A DNA stretch of 55,982 nt from Rubrivivax sp. (GCA_026125665.1 JAHCKS010000028.1:1-55982), one strand, 5' to 3'; positions 27,958 through 37,997 are shown, numbered from the stretch's first letter. Program-made: numbers and translations. The notes: generated by a model from the letters alone, not told the origin.

Positions 27958-28725
27958 TCAGTCGGCCGCCTGCACGACCGGCGGGCGGATCATGCCGAAG
28001 CGCCGGTCGCGCTGCGCATAGGCCGCGAGCGCGCGGTCGATCTCGTCGGCACCGAAGTCGGGCCAGAGGCAATCGGTGAAGTGGAACTCCGCGTAGGCCG
28101 ACTGCCAGAGCATGAAGTTGCTGATGCGCATCTCGCCGCCGGTGCGGATGAAGAGGTCGGGGTCGGGCGCGAACGCGAGCGCCATGTGCCGGCCGAGCCA
28201 CGCTTCGTCCAGCTGCTCGGGCGGCAGGCCCTCGGCGAGCGCGCGCCGCGCCGCCTGCACGATGTCCCACCGGCCGCCGTAGTTGAACGCGACGGCCAGC
28301 GTGATGCGCGTGTTCTCGCGCGTCAGCGCCTCGGCCTGTTCCCAGGCCTCGCGCAGCTTCTCGGAGACCGAGGAGCGGTCGCCGACGATGCGGATGCGCA
28401 CGCCGTCCTTGGCCAGCTTGCCGAGGTACTTCGACACCGCGACCAGCACGAGGCTCATGAGCCCGGAAACCTCCTCCGACGGCCGCTTCCAGTTCTCCGA
28501 CGAGAACGCGAACACGCTCAGGTACTGCACGCCGCGGTCGGCGAAGAGGTTGACGGCGCGCACCAGCGCATCGACGCCGGCCTTGTGTCCGAAGAAACGC
28601 GGCATGTAGCGCGAACGGGCCCAGCGGCCGTTGCCGTCCATCACCACGGCGACGTGGCGCGGCACCATGCTCTGCGGCCGCGGCTCGTTCTGGCTGCCGT
28701 CGCCGTTGGGCTGCGCGGTACTCAT
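27958..28725 (-). CDS. uppS: Undecaprenyl diphosphate synthase
   Basis: A 255-residue cis-prenyltransferase that builds the C55 lipid carrier for peptidoglycan and LPS. Core motifs: HVAVVMDGNGRWARSR (catalytic Asp), GHKAGVDALVRAV, LSVFAFSSENWKRP, and DLFIRTGGEMRISNFMLWQS. A 20-residue polar N-terminal tail precedes the domain. The reading frame ends 24 nt before cdsA. Confidence 0.96.
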   Translation of the reverse strand: MSTAQPNGDGSQNEPRPQSMVPRHVAVVMDGNGRWARSRYMPRFFGHKAGVDALVRAVNLFADRGVQYLSVFAFSSENWKRPSEEVSGLMSLVLVAVSKYLGKLAKDGVRIRIVGDRSSVSEKLREAWEQAEALTRENTRITLAVAFNYGGRWDIVQAARRALAEGLPPEQLDEAWLGRHMALAFAPDPDLFIRTGGEMRISNFMLWQSAYAEFHFTDCLWPDFGADEIDRALAAYAQRDRRFGMIRPPVVQAAD

Positions 28726-28775
28726 CGGGCCCGGACAGGAGCTCGCAAGGACATGAGGCGGCGGGCGCGGCGCGC

Positions 28776-29336
28776 TCAGACCGCCATCACTTCGGCTTCC
28801 TTGCCGTGCACGAGGCGGTCGACCTCGGCGACGACACGGTCGGTGAGGCGCTGCACCTCGTCCTGGGCACGCTTCTCCTCGTCCTCGGGCACGTGCTTGT
28901 CCTTGAGCAGCTTCTTCAGGTGCTCGTTGGCTTCGCGGCGCACGGCACGCACGGCGATCTTCGCCTCCTCGCCGGCGTGGCGCACCACCTTCGTCAGCTC
29001 CTTGCGGCGCTCTTCGGTGAGCGGCGGCATCGGCACGCGCAGCAGGTCGCCCTGGGAGCTGGGGTTCAGGCCGAGGTCACTTTCGCGGATGGCCTTCTCG
29101 ATCTTCGCGCCCATGCCCTTCTCCCAGGGCTGCACGCTGATCGTGCGGGCGTCCAGCAGCGTCACGTTGGCCACCTGGCTGATCGGCACGTGGTTGCCGT
29201 AGTACTCCACGTGCACCTGGTCGAGGATGCCCGGGTGCGCACGGCCGGTGCGGATCTTGTGCAGGTCGTTCTTCAGCGCCTCGAGCGACTTGCCCATCTT
29301 GTGCTCGGCGGTCTTCTTGATCTCGGCGATGTCCAT
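28776..29336 (-). CDS. frr: Ribosome recycling factor
   Basis: A 186-residue RRF, the usual length, that splits post-termination ribosomes with EF-G. Characteristic parts: [60 protein letters not shown], and [20 protein letters not shown]. It lies between pyrH and uppS, in the conserved order. Confidence 0.97.
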   Translation of the reverse strand: MDIAEIKKTAEHKMGKSLEALKNDLHKIRTGRAHPGILDQVHVEYYGNHVPISQVANVTLLDARTISVQPWEKGMGAKIEKAIRESDLGLNPSSQGDLLRVPMPPLTEERRKELTKVVRHAGEEAKIAVRAVRREANEHLKKLLKDKHVPEDEEKRAQDEVQRLTDRVVAEVDRLVHGKEAEVMAV

Positions 29337-29367
29337 GGCAGTTGCTCCTTGAGGCCGCGGGCCGTGC

Positions 29368-30078
29368 TCAGACGTGCACCAGCGTTCCCTCGTCCTCGCC
29401 CAGCACCACGCGCTGCAGCGCGCCGGGCTTGAAGATGCTGAAGATCTTGATCGGCAGCTTCTGGTCGCGGCACAGCGCGAAGGCGGTGGCGTCCATGACC
29501 TGCAGGTTCTTCGCGATCGCCTCGTCGAAGGCGATCGTCGAGTAGCGTGTCGCCTCGGCGCTCTTCTTCGGGTCGGCGGTGTAGACGCCGTCGACCTTCG
29601 TCGCCTTCAGCACGATCTCGGCGCCGATCTCGGCGCCGCGCAGTGCCGCCGCGGTGTCGGTGGTGAAGAACGGGTTCCCGGTGCCGGCCGCGAAGATGAC
29701 GATCTTGCCTTCCTCGAGGTACTGCAGCGCCTTCGGCCGCACGTACGGCTCGACCACCTGCTCGATGTTGATGGCCGACATCACGCGCGCCGTCATGCCT
29801 TCCTGGCGCATCGTGTCGGCCAGCGCCAGCGCGTTCATCACCGTGGCCAGCATGCCCATGTAGTCGGCGGTGGCGCGGTCCATGCCGACCGAGCCGCCGG
29901 CCACGCCGCGGAAGATGTTGCCCCCGCCGATGACCACCGCGACCTCGCAGCCGAGCTTCGTCACCGCCTGCACCTCGCGCACCATGCGCACGATCGTGGC
30001 GCGGTTGATGCCGTAGGCATCGTCGCCCATCAGGGCCTCGCCGGAAAGCTTGAGCAGGATGCGCTTGTAGGCGGGCAT
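29368..30078 (-). CDS. pyrH: Uridylate kinase
   Basis: A 236-residue UMP kinase of the amino-acid-kinase fold. [47 protein letters not shown] and [16 protein letters not shown] are hallmark segments for ATP and UMP binding. Normal length. Lies between tsf and frr. Confidence 0.97.
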   Translation of the reverse strand: MPAYKRILLKLSGEALMGDDAYGINRATIVRMVREVQAVTKLGCEVAVVIGGGNIFRGVAGGSVGMDRATADYMGMLATVMNALALADTMRQEGMTARVMSAINIEQVVEPYVRPKALQYLEEGKIVIFAAGTGNPFFTTDTAAALRGAEIGAEIVLKATKVDGVYTADPKKSAEATRYSTIAFDEAIAKNLQVMDATAFALCRDQKLPIKIFSIFKPGALQRVVLGEDEGTLVHV

Positions 30079-30119
30079 CGGGGAACGGACTTTCGCGCGG
30101 AAGAGATGCGAGAGTTTAA

Positions 30120-30144
30120 GGGGCCGGCCTCGTCGGCCGGCCCC
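30120..30144 (-). terminator. Hairpin between tsf and pyrH
   Basis: A 10-bp stem GGGGCCGGCC/GGCCGGCCCC with a 5-nt loop in the 126-nt tsf-pyrH gap. On the minus strand it is followed by TTAAAC, a poor U-tract, so it may be an attenuator rather than a full terminator. It could separate rpsB-tsf from pyrH-frr expression. Confidence 0.5.
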
Positions 30145-30204
30145 GGGGCATGTAAACGCGGGAGCGCGCAGTGCCCGGCGATCGCCCGGGCGCCGCGCCA
30201 GGGC

Positions 30205-31101
30205 CTACTGCGCCTTCGCCGCCGCCACCTGCGCTGCCACCTCGGCGGCGAAGTCGTCGGCCTTCTTCTCGATGCCTTCGCCGACGACGTAGAGCGTGAA
30301 GCCCTTCACCGCCGTGTTCGTGGCCTTGAGCATCTGCTCCACGGTCTGCCTGCCGTCGGCGGCCTTGACGAAGACCTGGTTCAGCAGCGAGATCTCCTTC
30401 AGGTACTTCTGCACCGAGCCCTCGACCATCTTGGCGACGATGTCGGCCGGCTTGCCGCTCTCGGCCGCCTTCTCGGCGGCGATCTTGCGTTCCTTGTCGA
30501 CCAGGTCGGCCGGCACGTCCTTCTGCGACAGCGCCGCGGGCTTCATCGCCGCGACGTGCATCGCGACGTCCTTGGCCGCCACCGCGTCGCCGTCGAACTC
30601 GACGATGACGCCGATGCGCGTGCCGTGCAGGTAGTGCGCGAGCTTGCCGCCGCCCGCATAGCGCTTGAAGCGGCGGATCGACATGTTCTCGCCGATCTTG
30701 CCGATCAGGCCCTTGCGCACGTCCTCGAGCGTCGGCCCGAACCCGTCCTGGCTGTGCGGCAGCGCCGAGAGCGCCGCGACGTCGGCCGGGTTCTTCTCGG
30801 CGACGAGCTTCGCGGTGGCGTTCGCGAAGGCGAGGAAGGCCTCGTTCTTGGAGACGAAGTCGGTCTCGCAGTTGATCTCGACCAGGGCGCCGGTGGTGCC
30901 GCTCACCGACGCGGCCACGACACCCTCGGCGGTGATGCGGCTGGCGGCCTTGCCCGCTTTGCTGCCGAGCTTGACGCGCAGGATCTCCTCGGCCCGGCCC
31001 ATGTCGCCTTCGGCCTCGGTGAGCGCCTTCTTGCACTCCATCATCGGCGCGTCGGTCTTGGCGCGCAGCTCGGCCACCATGCTGGCGGTGATCGCGGCCA
31101 T
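30205..31101 (-). CDS. tsf: Elongation factor Ts
   Basis: A 298-residue EF-Ts, the nucleotide exchange factor of EF-Tu. N-terminal domain [20 protein letters not shown] then [20 protein letters not shown], and core parts [19 protein letters not shown] and [18 protein letters not shown]. Normal length. Starts only 3 nt after rpsB, much closer than the long spacer found in many bacteria. Confidence 0.97.
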   Translation of the reverse strand: MAAITASMVAELRAKTDAPMMECKKALTEAEGDMGRAEEILRVKLGSKAGKAASRITAEGVVAASVSGTTGALVEINCETDFVSKNEAFLAFANATAKLVAEKNPADVAALSALPHSQDGFGPTLEDVRKGLIGKIGENMSIRRFKRYAGGGKLAHYLHGTRIGVIVEFDGDAVAAKDVAMHVAAMKPAALSQKDVPADLVDKERKIAAEKAAESGKPADIVAKMVEGSVQKYLKEISLLNQVFVKAADGRQTVEQMLKATNTAVKGFTLYVVGEGIEKKADDFAAEVAAQVAAAKAQ

Positions 31102-31104
31102 CGC

Positions 31105-31845
31105 TCAGTTCTCCTGCACTTCGACGAACTCGTCGCCGCCGGCCACCGCCGCCGTCACCTCGGTGGTGGCGTTGGCCTTGCCTTCGAGCACGGCGTCGGC
31201 CACCGCGCGCGCGTACAGCGCCACGGCCTTGGCGGAGTCGTCGTTGCCGGGGATGACGTAGTCGATGCCGAGAGGCGAATGGTTCGTGTCGACGACGGCG
31301 ATGACCGGGATGCCGATCTTCTTCGCCTCGGCCACGGCGATCTTGTGGTAGCCGACGTCGATGACGAAGAGCGCGTCGGGCAGCGCGCCCATGTCCTGGA
31401 TGCCGCCGATATCCTTCTCGAGCTTGCCGAGCTCGCGGTCGAACAGCAGCGCCTCCTTCTTGATCATCTGCTCCATGCCGGCCTCCTTCGTGGCCTGCAT
31501 GTCCTTGAGCTTCTTCAGCGAGCCCTTCACCGTCTTGAAGTTGGTGAGCATGCCGCCGAGCCAGCGCTGGTCGACGAAGGGCATGCCGCAGCGCTGCGCC
31601 TCGGTCTTCACCACCTCGCGCGCCTGGCGCTTGGTGCCCACCATCAGGATCGTGCCGCGGCGGCTGGCCAGCTGGCGCACGAACTTCATCGCGTCGTTGA
31701 AGAGCGGCAGCGTCTTCTCGAGGTTGATGATGTGGATCTTGTTGCGATGGCCGTAGATGTAAGGGGCCATCTTCGGGTCCCAGAAGCGGGTCTGGTGTCC
31801 GAAATGGACACCCGCCTCCAGCATCTCGCGCATGGACACGGACAT
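31105..31845 (-). CDS. rpsB: 30S ribosomal protein S2
   Basis: A 246-residue S2. [60 protein letters not shown] and [13 protein letters not shown] are diagnostic. S2 is a late-binding 30S protein on the platform side. Followed directly by tsf. A 236-nt divergent spacer precedes it; S2 often represses its own operon through the leader. Confidence 0.98.
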   Translation of the reverse strand: MSVSMREMLEAGVHFGHQTRFWDPKMAPYIYGHRNKIHIINLEKTLPLFNDAMKFVRQLASRRGTILMVGTKRQAREVVKTEAQRCGMPFVDQRWLGGMLTNFKTVKGSLKKLKDMQATKEAGMEQMIKKEALLFDRELGKLEKDIGGIQDMGALPDALFVIDVGYHKIAVAEAKKIGIPVIAVVDTNHSPLGIDYVIPGNDDSAKAVALYARAVADAVLEGKANATTEVTAAVAGGDEFVEVQEN

Positions 31846-32081
31846 GAGAGCTCCAAAAGGTTGCTTCTAGAATCCCGGCGCCTGCAACACGGGGCCGGCG
31901 CGTGCGGCGCGTGTTGTGCGCCGGGTTGTCGCGACGGGCCTCGTGCACCTTCGGAAGGGTCGGGCTCGCGAATTTCGCCGGCCGAGAGAACACAGGGCTG
32001 CCCGCGGCGGCGGTTCCGCCCCTCGGTACCGCGTGCCCACAGGACGCGCATGCGCAAGAAGCAAAACCTGCGGATCATAAC
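31846..32081. promoter_or_regulatory. Divergent rpsB / dadA-like intergenic region
   Basis: A 236-nt gap between the divergent starts. The rpsB side is long enough for a structured S2 autoregulatory leader. Minus-strand TATGAT (32074-32079) and a palindromic TTCTAGAA (31866-31873) are the only box-like elements I see; neither has a convincing -35. A further reading frame crosses the gap on the plus strand but is not gene-like. Confidence 0.3.
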
Positions 32082-33341
32082 ATGCGCGTCGCGGTGATCG
32101 GTGCGGGCATCGTCGGCGTGACGACCGCCTACGAGCTGGCCGCGGCCGGGCTCGACGTGACGGTGTTCGAGCGGCGCCCCGGCGTGGCCACCGAGACCAG
32201 TTTCGCCAACGCCGGCATCGTCGCCCCGGGCTACGTCACGCCGTGGGCGGCGCCCGGCATGCCGCTGAAGGTGATCGGGCAGCTCTTCGCGCGCGACGCC
32301 GCGGTGCGCTTCGCCGGCCCCTCGGCCCTGCGCGAGCTGCCGTGGATGTGGCGCTTCCTGCGCGCCTGCCGCACCGGCGTGCACGTGACCAACCGCACGG
32401 CCATGCAGCGCCTGGCGCACTTCAGCCGCGAGCGCATGGACGAGCTGGCCGCCCGCCTCGGTCTCGACTACGAGCAACGCCTGGGCTACATGGTGCTGCT
32501 GCGAACGCCCGCCGAGCTGCAGCGGGCCCGCGCCGGCCTGCGCCTTCTCGCCGAGCTCGGCGTCGCGCACGAGGTGCTCGATGAAGCCGGCTGCCGCGAC
32601 GTCGAGCCGGCGCTCTCGCCCACGGCGCGCGTGCATGCCGCCATCCGGCTGCCGAACGACGGGGTCGGCAACTGCCGCCAGTTCGCGCACCTGTTGAAGA
32701 ACGAGGCGCAGCGCCTGGGCGCCCGGTTCAACTTCGATGCCGATGCGCAGCGGCTCGTGGCCGGCGACCGGCCGGCCCTTCGCCTGGCCGACGGCCAGGC
32801 ACCGTCGTTCGACCGCGTCGTCGTCTGCGCCGGCGTCGAGTCGAACCGGCTGCTCGCGCCACTCGGGTTGCACGTGCCGCTGGCGCCGGTGTTCGGCTAC
32901 TCGCTGACGGCGCCGCTGCGCACGCACGACGGCGGCCCCGACATGGGCCCACGCTCGGCGCTGATGGACGAGCGCTACAAGGTCGCCATCTCGCGCCTGG
33001 GCCAGCGAGTGCGCGTGGCCGGCAGCGCCGAGCTCGGCGGTCGGCTCGACCAGCTGCGGCGCGCGCCGCTGGCCACGCTGTACCGCGTGCTCGACGAGTG
33101 GTTCCCCGGGGCGGCATCGATGCGCGACGTGCAGGAGTGGAAAGGCGCGCGGCCGATGCTGCCCGACGGCCCGCCGCTCGTCGGCGCGAGCCGCCTGCCC
33201 GGCGTCTGGCTCAACCTCGGCCACGGATCGAGCGGGTGGGCGCTGTCGTGCGGTTCGGCGCGGCTGGTGGCCGACTCGATGCTCGGCAGGCCGCCGCCCA
33301 TCGACGCGGCAAGGCTCGCCCCGGCGCGGCTGCGCGCCTGA
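32082..33341 (+). CDS. FAD-dependent D-amino acid dehydrogenase (DadA-like)
   Basis: A 419-residue oxidoreductase of the DAO family. N-terminal dinucleotide fold VAVIGAGIVGVTTAYELA (first residues after the start) and the E of VTVFERRP for FAD binding; FANAGIVAPGYVTPWAAPG and the C-terminal GVWLNLGHGSSGWALSCGSA fit DadA. It would oxidise D-amino acids to 2-oxo acids and pass electrons to the respiratory chain at the membrane. ATG at 32082; a longer frame to 31902 enters the intergenic region. No racemase gene nearby, so the substrate is uncertain. Confidence 0.85.
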   Translation: MRVAVIGAGIVGVTTAYELAAAGLDVTVFERRPGVATETSFANAGIVAPGYVTPWAAPGMPLKVIGQLFARDAAVRFAGPSALRELPWMWRFLRACRTGVHVTNRTAMQRLAHFSRERMDELAARLGLDYEQRLGYMVLLRTPAELQRARAGLRLLAELGVAHEVLDEAGCRDVEPALSPTARVHAAIRLPNDGVGNCRQFAHLLKNEAQRLGARFNFDADAQRLVAGDRPALRLADGQAPSFDRVVVCAGVESNRLLAPLGLHVPLAPVFGYSLTAPLRTHDGGPDMGPRSALMDERYKVAISRLGQRVRVAGSAELGGRLDQLRRAPLATLYRVLDEWFPGAASMRDVQEWKGARPMLPDGPPLVGASRLPGVWLNLGHGSSGWALSCGSARLVADSMLGRPPPIDAARLAPARLRA

Positions 33342-33413
33342 GCGATCCGGCGGCCCCGCGCCGTGTGCGCGGTGGGGCCCGGCGCGCCGCCGGCCTTGGC
33401 CGAGAATCGGCGC

Positions 33414-35009
33414 ATGTCCGGCAACCGCGGCTCTGCTTTCAGCGACGTGGCAGCACACCCACGGAAGATCACGGCCGAATCCGGCCCGTGGCCGCTGCAC
33501 GACGCGGCGGCGGGGCGTGCCTTCGAGGCGGCGGCGCTGGCGCTGTGCGAGCCGCACGCGCTGATGGAGCGCGCCGGCCTCGCCACGGCGAAGCTCGCGC
33601 GCGCGCTGGCGCCGGCCGTCCGCCTCGTCGAGGTGTGGTGCGGGCCGGGCAACAACGGGGGAGACGGCCTGGTCGCTGCACGCTGGTTGCACGGCGCGGG
33701 CACGCCGGTGCGCGTGTTCCAGATCGGGGCCGACGCGACCCGCATGCCGGCAGACGCGGCGCATGCAAGGCAACGGGCGATCGAAGCCGGCCTGGCCGTC
33801 GCCGCGCCACCGGCGGCGGGCGTCGCGGCGATCCCGGGCGACCCGCCCGACCTCGTCATCGACGCGTTGCTCGGGCTCGGCGCGTCGCGCCCGCCCGACG
33901 GCGCCCTCGCGGAGGCGGTCGGGTACATCAACGCACGTGGCGCACCGGTGCTGGCGGTGGACATGCCCTCGGGCCTGCACCCGGGCACGGGGCAGCCGCT
34001 CGGCCCTGCGGTCGTGAAGGCCACGCACACGCTCGCGCTGCTGACGCTGAAGCCGGGCCTCTTCACGGCGCTGGGCCGCGACCTGGCCGGCGTCGTCTGG
34101 TTCGACGATCTCGGGCACGGCTCGATCCGCGGCGGTCCGGGGGCGACATCCGGCCCGTCGGGCACGCCGGGCGGCGCGACCGCGATCCTCGCCGGACCGG
34201 CCCGGCGCGAACCGTGGCCCCATGCCGCGCACAAGGGGCGGCGTGGCGACGCCTGGATCGTGGGCGGCGCCCCGGGCATGGCCGGTGCGGCATGGCTGGC
34301 AGCCCGAGCGGCGCTCGCCGCCGGTGCCGGCCGGGTCTACGTGAGCGCGCTCGCAGGCGACGTCGCCGCCTTCGACCCCGCGCGGCCGGAGCTGATGTGC
34401 CGGCCATACGCCGCCGCGCAGGACCTGCTGGCCGGCGAGGCCACGGTGGTGGCCGGCTGCGGTGGCGGCGAAGCGGTGCGCGAGTGCCTGGCGCCGCTGC
34501 TCGCCAAGGCGCCGCGCATCGTGCTCGACGCCGACGCGCTGAACCACCTCGCGCGCGCCCACGAGCTGCGGCGCCTGCTGTGCGCCCGTGCCGGCCAGGG
34601 CCGGCCGAGCGTGCTGACGCCGCACCCGCTGGAGGCGGCCCGGCTGCTCGGCGTGACCGCCGCGGTCGTGCAGGCCGACCGGCTGGCCGCCGCACGGGCG
34701 CTGGCCGAGCGCCTGGCCGTCGTCGTGGTGCTGAAGGGCTCGGGCACGATCGTCGCGGCGCCGGGTGCGCTGCCGCACCTCAACCCGACCGGCAACGCGA
34801 TGCTCGCCACTGCGGGCACCGGCGACGTGCTGGCGGGCTGGCTGGGCGGCCTCTGGGCGCAGCAGCCGCAAGCCGACCCGCTGCAGGTGGCCTGTGCGGC
34901 GGTGTGGCAGCACGGGCATGCAGCCGACGCTGCGATGGCGGATGCCGGGCGACGCGGCGCACCGCTCCTGGCCGCCGACCTGATCGCCGCACTGCACGCC
35001 AGCGTCTGA
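33414..35009 (+). CDS. nnr: Bifunctional NAD(P)H-hydrate epimerase / dehydratase
   Basis: A 531-residue fusion that repairs hydrated NAD(P)H. N-terminal epimerase domain (YjeF_N, about 20-235) with GPGNNGGDGLVAARWL and AVDMPSGLHPGTG. C-terminal ATP/ADP-dependent dehydratase domain (carbohydrate-kinase fold) with RRGDAWIVGGAPGMAGAAW, LDADALNHLA, LTPHPLEAARLLG, and the catalytic NPTGNAMLATAGTGDVLAGW. ATG 33414 is chosen over 33363. Co-directional with the dadA-like gene, 72 nt downstream. Confidence 0.93.
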   Translation: MSGNRGSAFSDVAAHPRKITAESGPWPLHDAAAGRAFEAAALALCEPHALMERAGLATAKLARALAPAVRLVEVWCGPGNNGGDGLVAARWLHGAGTPVRVFQIGADATRMPADAAHARQRAIEAGLAVAAPPAAGVAAIPGDPPDLVIDALLGLGASRPPDGALAEAVGYINARGAPVLAVDMPSGLHPGTGQPLGPAVVKATHTLALLTLKPGLFTALGRDLAGVVWFDDLGHGSIRGGPGATSGPSGTPGGATAILAGPARREPWPHAAHKGRRGDAWIVGGAPGMAGAAWLAARAALAAGAGRVYVSALAGDVAAFDPARPELMCRPYAAAQDLLAGEATVVAGCGGGEAVRECLAPLLAKAPRIVLDADALNHLARAHELRRLLCARAGQGRPSVLTPHPLEAARLLGVTAAVVQADRLAAARALAERLAVVVVLKGSGTIVAAPGALPHLNPTGNAMLATAGTGDVLAGWLGGLWAQQPQADPLQVACAAVWQHGHAADAAMADAGRRGAPLLAADLIAALHASV

Positions 35010-35071
35010 GTGGCGGTGCGGCCAGGCCGGACCGCCGCGCGGAGTGCCACGCCGACGCGACGCGGACCCCG

Positions 35072-37318
35072 TCAGCGCCGCCGGCCCGCGGTGCCCGCCT
35101 TGGCGGCGCGTTTGCCCGTTGCGCCGCCGGGCTTGTTCTTGCGCTCGCGTGCCGCGGCCTTGGTGCGCCGGTCTGCACTCTTCACCGCCGCGAGCTCGGC
35201 CTGCGCCGACGCGGCTTTCTCGCCGCCACGCGCCGGCCGCCCGCGCGCGAGCAGCGCCTCGGCCTCGCCGTCGCGCACGAGACGGAAGTCGATCCGGCGG
35301 CCGTCGAGGTCGACGCGGCTGACCTGCACGCGCACGCGCGAGCCGATGGCATAGCGCACGCCGGTGCGCTCGCCCCGCAGCTCCTGGCGCGTCTCGTCGA
35401 AGCGGTAGTACTCGCCGCCGAGCTCGGTGATGTGCACGAGGCCGTCGACGTACATCGCGTCGAGCGTGACGAACAGGCCGAACGAGGCCACCGCGCTCAC
35501 CGTGCCCGAGAACTCCTCGCCGAGGTGCTCGCGCATGTAGCGGCACTTGAGCCACGCCTCGACGTCGCGGCTCGCCTCGTCGGCGCGGCGCTCGTTGGCG
35601 CTGCAGTGCGCGCCCGCCGCCTCCCACACCTCCATCTCCTGAGACATCGGCCTGGCGTGGCGCGGCTTGCCCCCCTTGCGCACCTCGGGCTTGCGCGTCA
35701 GGTCGCTGGCGGCGAGGTGGTAGCGCCGCCCCGCCAGCAGCGCCTTGATGACGCGGTGGATGAGCAGGTCGGGGTAGCGCCGGATCGGGCTCGTGAAGTG
35801 CGCGTAGGCCTCGTAGGCGAGGCCGAAGTGGCCCGAGTTCATCGCCGTGTAGATGGCCTGCTGCATCGAGCGCAGCAGCATCGTGTGGATCTGCTGCGCG
35901 TCGGGCCGCTCGAGCACGGCCTGCGAGATCGCCTGCATCTCCGCCGGCGTCGGGTCGTCCGACAGCGGCATCGCGATGCCCAGCGCCTTCAGGTAGGCCT
36001 GCAGCATCGCGCGACGTTCCGGCGTCGGCCCCTCGTGCACGCGATACAGCGCAGGGTGCTCGTGCGCCGAGATGAACTCGGCGGCGCAGACGTTGGCCGC
36101 GAGCATCGCCTCCTCGATCAGGCGGTGCGCCTCGGTGCGCACGCGCGGCACGATGCGCTCGATGCGGCCGGCCTCGTCGCAGACGATCTGCGTCTCGGTG
36201 GTGTCGAAGTCCACGGCGCCGCGGCTGGCGCGCTGCTTCAGCAGCGCCCGGTACACCTCGTGCAGGTGCACGAGGTGCGGCACGAGCTCGGCGCGGCGCT
36301 GCGCCTCCGGCCCGCGCGTGTTGGCGAGCATCGCCGCCACCTCGGTGTAGGTGAGCCGCGCGTGCGAGCAGATCAGCGCCGGGTAGAACTGGTACGCCGT
36401 GATGCGGCCGTCGTCGGCGACGAGCATGTCGCACACCATGCTCAGGCGTTCCTGCTCCGGGTTCAGCGAGCACAGGCCGTTGCTCAGCTTCTCCGGCAGC
36501 ATCGGGATGACACGCCGCGGGAAGTAGACGGAGGTTGCGCGCTCGTAGGCGTCGCGGTCCAGCGGCTCCTCGGGCTTGACGTAGTGGCTGACATCGGCGA
36601 TCGCCACCACCAGGCGCCAGCCCGAGAAGGCCTTCTTGCCCTTGCCGCCGTGGTGCGGCTGGCAGAAGACGGCGTCGTCGAAGTCGCGCGCGTCCTCGCC
36701 GTCGATGGTGACGAGCGGCACGTCGGTGAGGTCGACGCGGTGCCGGCGGTCGGCGGCGCGCAGCTTCTCGGGCAGCGCCGCCGCCTGCGCCAGCGTCTCG
36801 GGGCTGAAGCGGTGCGGCACCTCGTACTTGCGCACCGCGATCTCGATCTCCATGCCGGGGTCGTCGATCTCGCCCAGCACCTCGGCCACGCGGCCCACGG
36901 GCTGCGCGTGCAGCGACGGCGTCTCGGTCAGCTCGACCGACACCACCTGCCCCACCGCCGCGCTCGCGGTGGCGTTCTTCGGGATCAGGATGTCCTGGCC
37001 GTAGCGGCGGTCTTCCGGCGCCACGAGCCACTGGCCGCCCTCGTGCAGCAGGCGCCCGATGATCGGCGCCTTGGCACGCGAGACGATGTCGACGACGCGC
37101 CCCTCGGGCCGGCCCTTGCGGTCGATGCGCACGATGCGCACGCGCACGCGGTCGCGGTGCAGCACCGAGCGCATCTCCTGCGGCGCAAGGTAGATGATCG
37201 GCTCGCCGCTGTCGGGCACGACGAAACCGTGGCCGTCGCGGTGGCCCTCGACGCGGCCTTCGACCTCGCCGAGCAGCGCCGGCGCGGCGGCCGGGGCGGA
37301 AGTGGTTGTCGTGCTGAT
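35072..37318 (-). CDS. rnr: Ribonuclease R
   Basis: A 3'-5' exoribonuclease of the RNB family. Cold-shock/OB region, then the RNB catalytic domain with TIDGEDARDFDDAVF (metal Asp cluster) and HFTSPIRRYPDLLIHR, an S1 domain (FSGTVSAVASFGLFVTLDAM) and a Lys/Arg-rich tail. The first canonical in-frame start is GTG 37219 (715 residues), but the frame upstream encodes GEVEGRVEGHRDGHGFVVPD, a typical RNase R N-terminal stretch, so translation must begin earlier. No ATG, GTG or TTG lies between 37219 and the tRNA. Candidates are CTG 37276 or ATC 37318, the latter 5 nt after GGAG. Extent given uses ATC; it is tentative. Confidence 0.88.
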   Translation of the reverse strand: MSTTTTSAPAAAPALLGEVEGRVEGHRDGHGFVVPDSGEPIIYLAPQEMRSVLHRDRVRVRIVRIDRKGRPEGRVVDIVSRAKAPIIGRLLHEGGQWLVAPEDRRYGQDILIPKNATASAAVGQVVSVELTETPSLHAQPVGRVAEVLGEIDDPGMEIEIAVRKYEVPHRFSPETLAQAAALPEKLRAADRRHRVDLTDVPLVTIDGEDARDFDDAVFCQPHHGGKGKKAFSGWRLVVAIADVSHYVKPEEPLDRDAYERATSVYFPRRVIPMLPEKLSNGLCSLNPEQERLSMVCDMLVADDGRITAYQFYPALICSHARLTYTEVAAMLANTRGPEAQRRAELVPHLVHLHEVYRALLKQRASRGAVDFDTTETQIVCDEAGRIERIVPRVRTEAHRLIEEAMLAANVCAAEFISAHEHPALYRVHEGPTPERRAMLQAYLKALGIAMPLSDDPTPAEMQAISQAVLERPDAQQIHTMLLRSMQQAIYTAMNSGHFGLAYEAYAHFTSPIRRYPDLLIHRVIKALLAGRRYHLAASDLTRKPEVRKGGKPRHARPMSQEMEVWEAAGAHCSANERRADEASRDVEAWLKCRYMREHLGEEFSGTVSAVASFGLFVTLDAMYVDGLVHITELGGEYYRFDETRQELRGERTGVRYAIGSRVRVQVSRVDLDGRRIDFRLVRDGEAEALLARGRPARGGEKAASAQAELAAVKSADRRTKAAARERKNKPGGATGKRAAKAGTAGRRR

Positions 37319-37323
37319 AGAAT
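37315..37323 (+). promoter_or_regulatory. Extended -10 promoter of tRNA-Leu
   Basis: TGATAGAAT fits an extended -10 element (TG, one base, TAGAAT) ending 14 nt before the mature tRNA. No clear -35, as expected for extended -10 promoters. It overlaps the presumed rnr translation start on the other strand. Confidence 0.55.
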
Positions 37324-37337
37324 CTCCGTTCGTACCT

Positions 37338-37422
<85 letters not shown>

Positions 37423-37437
37423 ACACCGGATGGAAAC

Positions 37438-37476
37438 GAGGCCGCCGATCCTGCGGATCGGCGGCCTCGCCCTTTT
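37438..37476 (+). terminator. Intrinsic terminator of tRNA-Leu
   Basis: A perfect 14-bp stem (37438-37451 with 37455-37468, loop TGC) followed by GCCCTTTT on the plus strand, 15 nt after the tRNA. The T-tract ends exactly at the stop codon of the convergent gene. The stem could also serve that gene in the other direction, but its U-tract there is short. Confidence 0.88.
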
Positions 37477-37997
37477 CAGATCTGGAACTTGCGTGCCAGG
37501 CCGTCGGGGCGAAGCACGTCGTACTCCTCGAACGGCTGGTGGATCCACGGGCTCGTGGGCAGCAGCTCGACGTAGTAGTCCGGCGTGTAGGTGGAGACCC
37601 CCTTCACCCAGATGACCGCGGCGCGCAGCTCGGCGATGGCCGGCATGCCACGCAGCCGCTCGACCACGGCGCGCAGCGTGTGCCCGGTGTCGGCGAGGTC
37701 GTCCACCAGCAGCACGCGGCCGGCGAGCTCGCCCTTGGGCATCGTGATGTACTTGGCCAGGTCCAGCCGCCCCTGGATCGTGCCGGCCTCGGCACGGTAC
37801 GAGCTCGTCGACATGATGGCCAGCGGCTTGTCGAACACGCGCGACAGCACGTCTCCCGGGCGCATGCCGCCACGCGCCAGGCACAGGATCTGGTCGAAGG
37901 GCCAGCCCGAGTGCGCCACCTTCAGCGCCAAGCGTTCGATCAGCAGGTGGTACTCGTCCCACGAGACGTACAGGTGTTTGCCGTCGTCGGTCAGCAT
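37476..37997 (-). CDS. Phosphoribosyltransferase (purine salvage type)
   Basis: A 173-residue PRTase. PRPP-binding motif VLLVDDLADTGHT at 95-107 and the N-terminal ILCLARGGMRPGD mark a type I phosphoribosyltransferase of the hypoxanthine/xanthine-guanine group (COG2236-like). It salvages a purine base with PRPP; which base cannot be told. Just upstream of it is purA, another purine gene, 27 nt away. Confidence 0.85.
   Translation of the reverse strand: MLTDDGKHLYVSWDEYHLLIERLALKVAHSGWPFDQILCLARGGMRPGDVLSRVFDKPLAIMSTSSYRAEAGTIQGRLDLAKYITMPKGELAGRVLLVDDLADTGHTLRAVVERLRGMPAIAELRAAVIWVKGVSTYTPDYYVELLPTSPWIHQPFEEYDVLRPDGLARKFQI

Noticed and set aside
31686-37031. A 1781-codon minus-strand open frame
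   Set aside because: It is a shadow of rnr, nnr and the dadA-like gene in other frames; no domain is recognisable and composition is Arg/Ala-biased.
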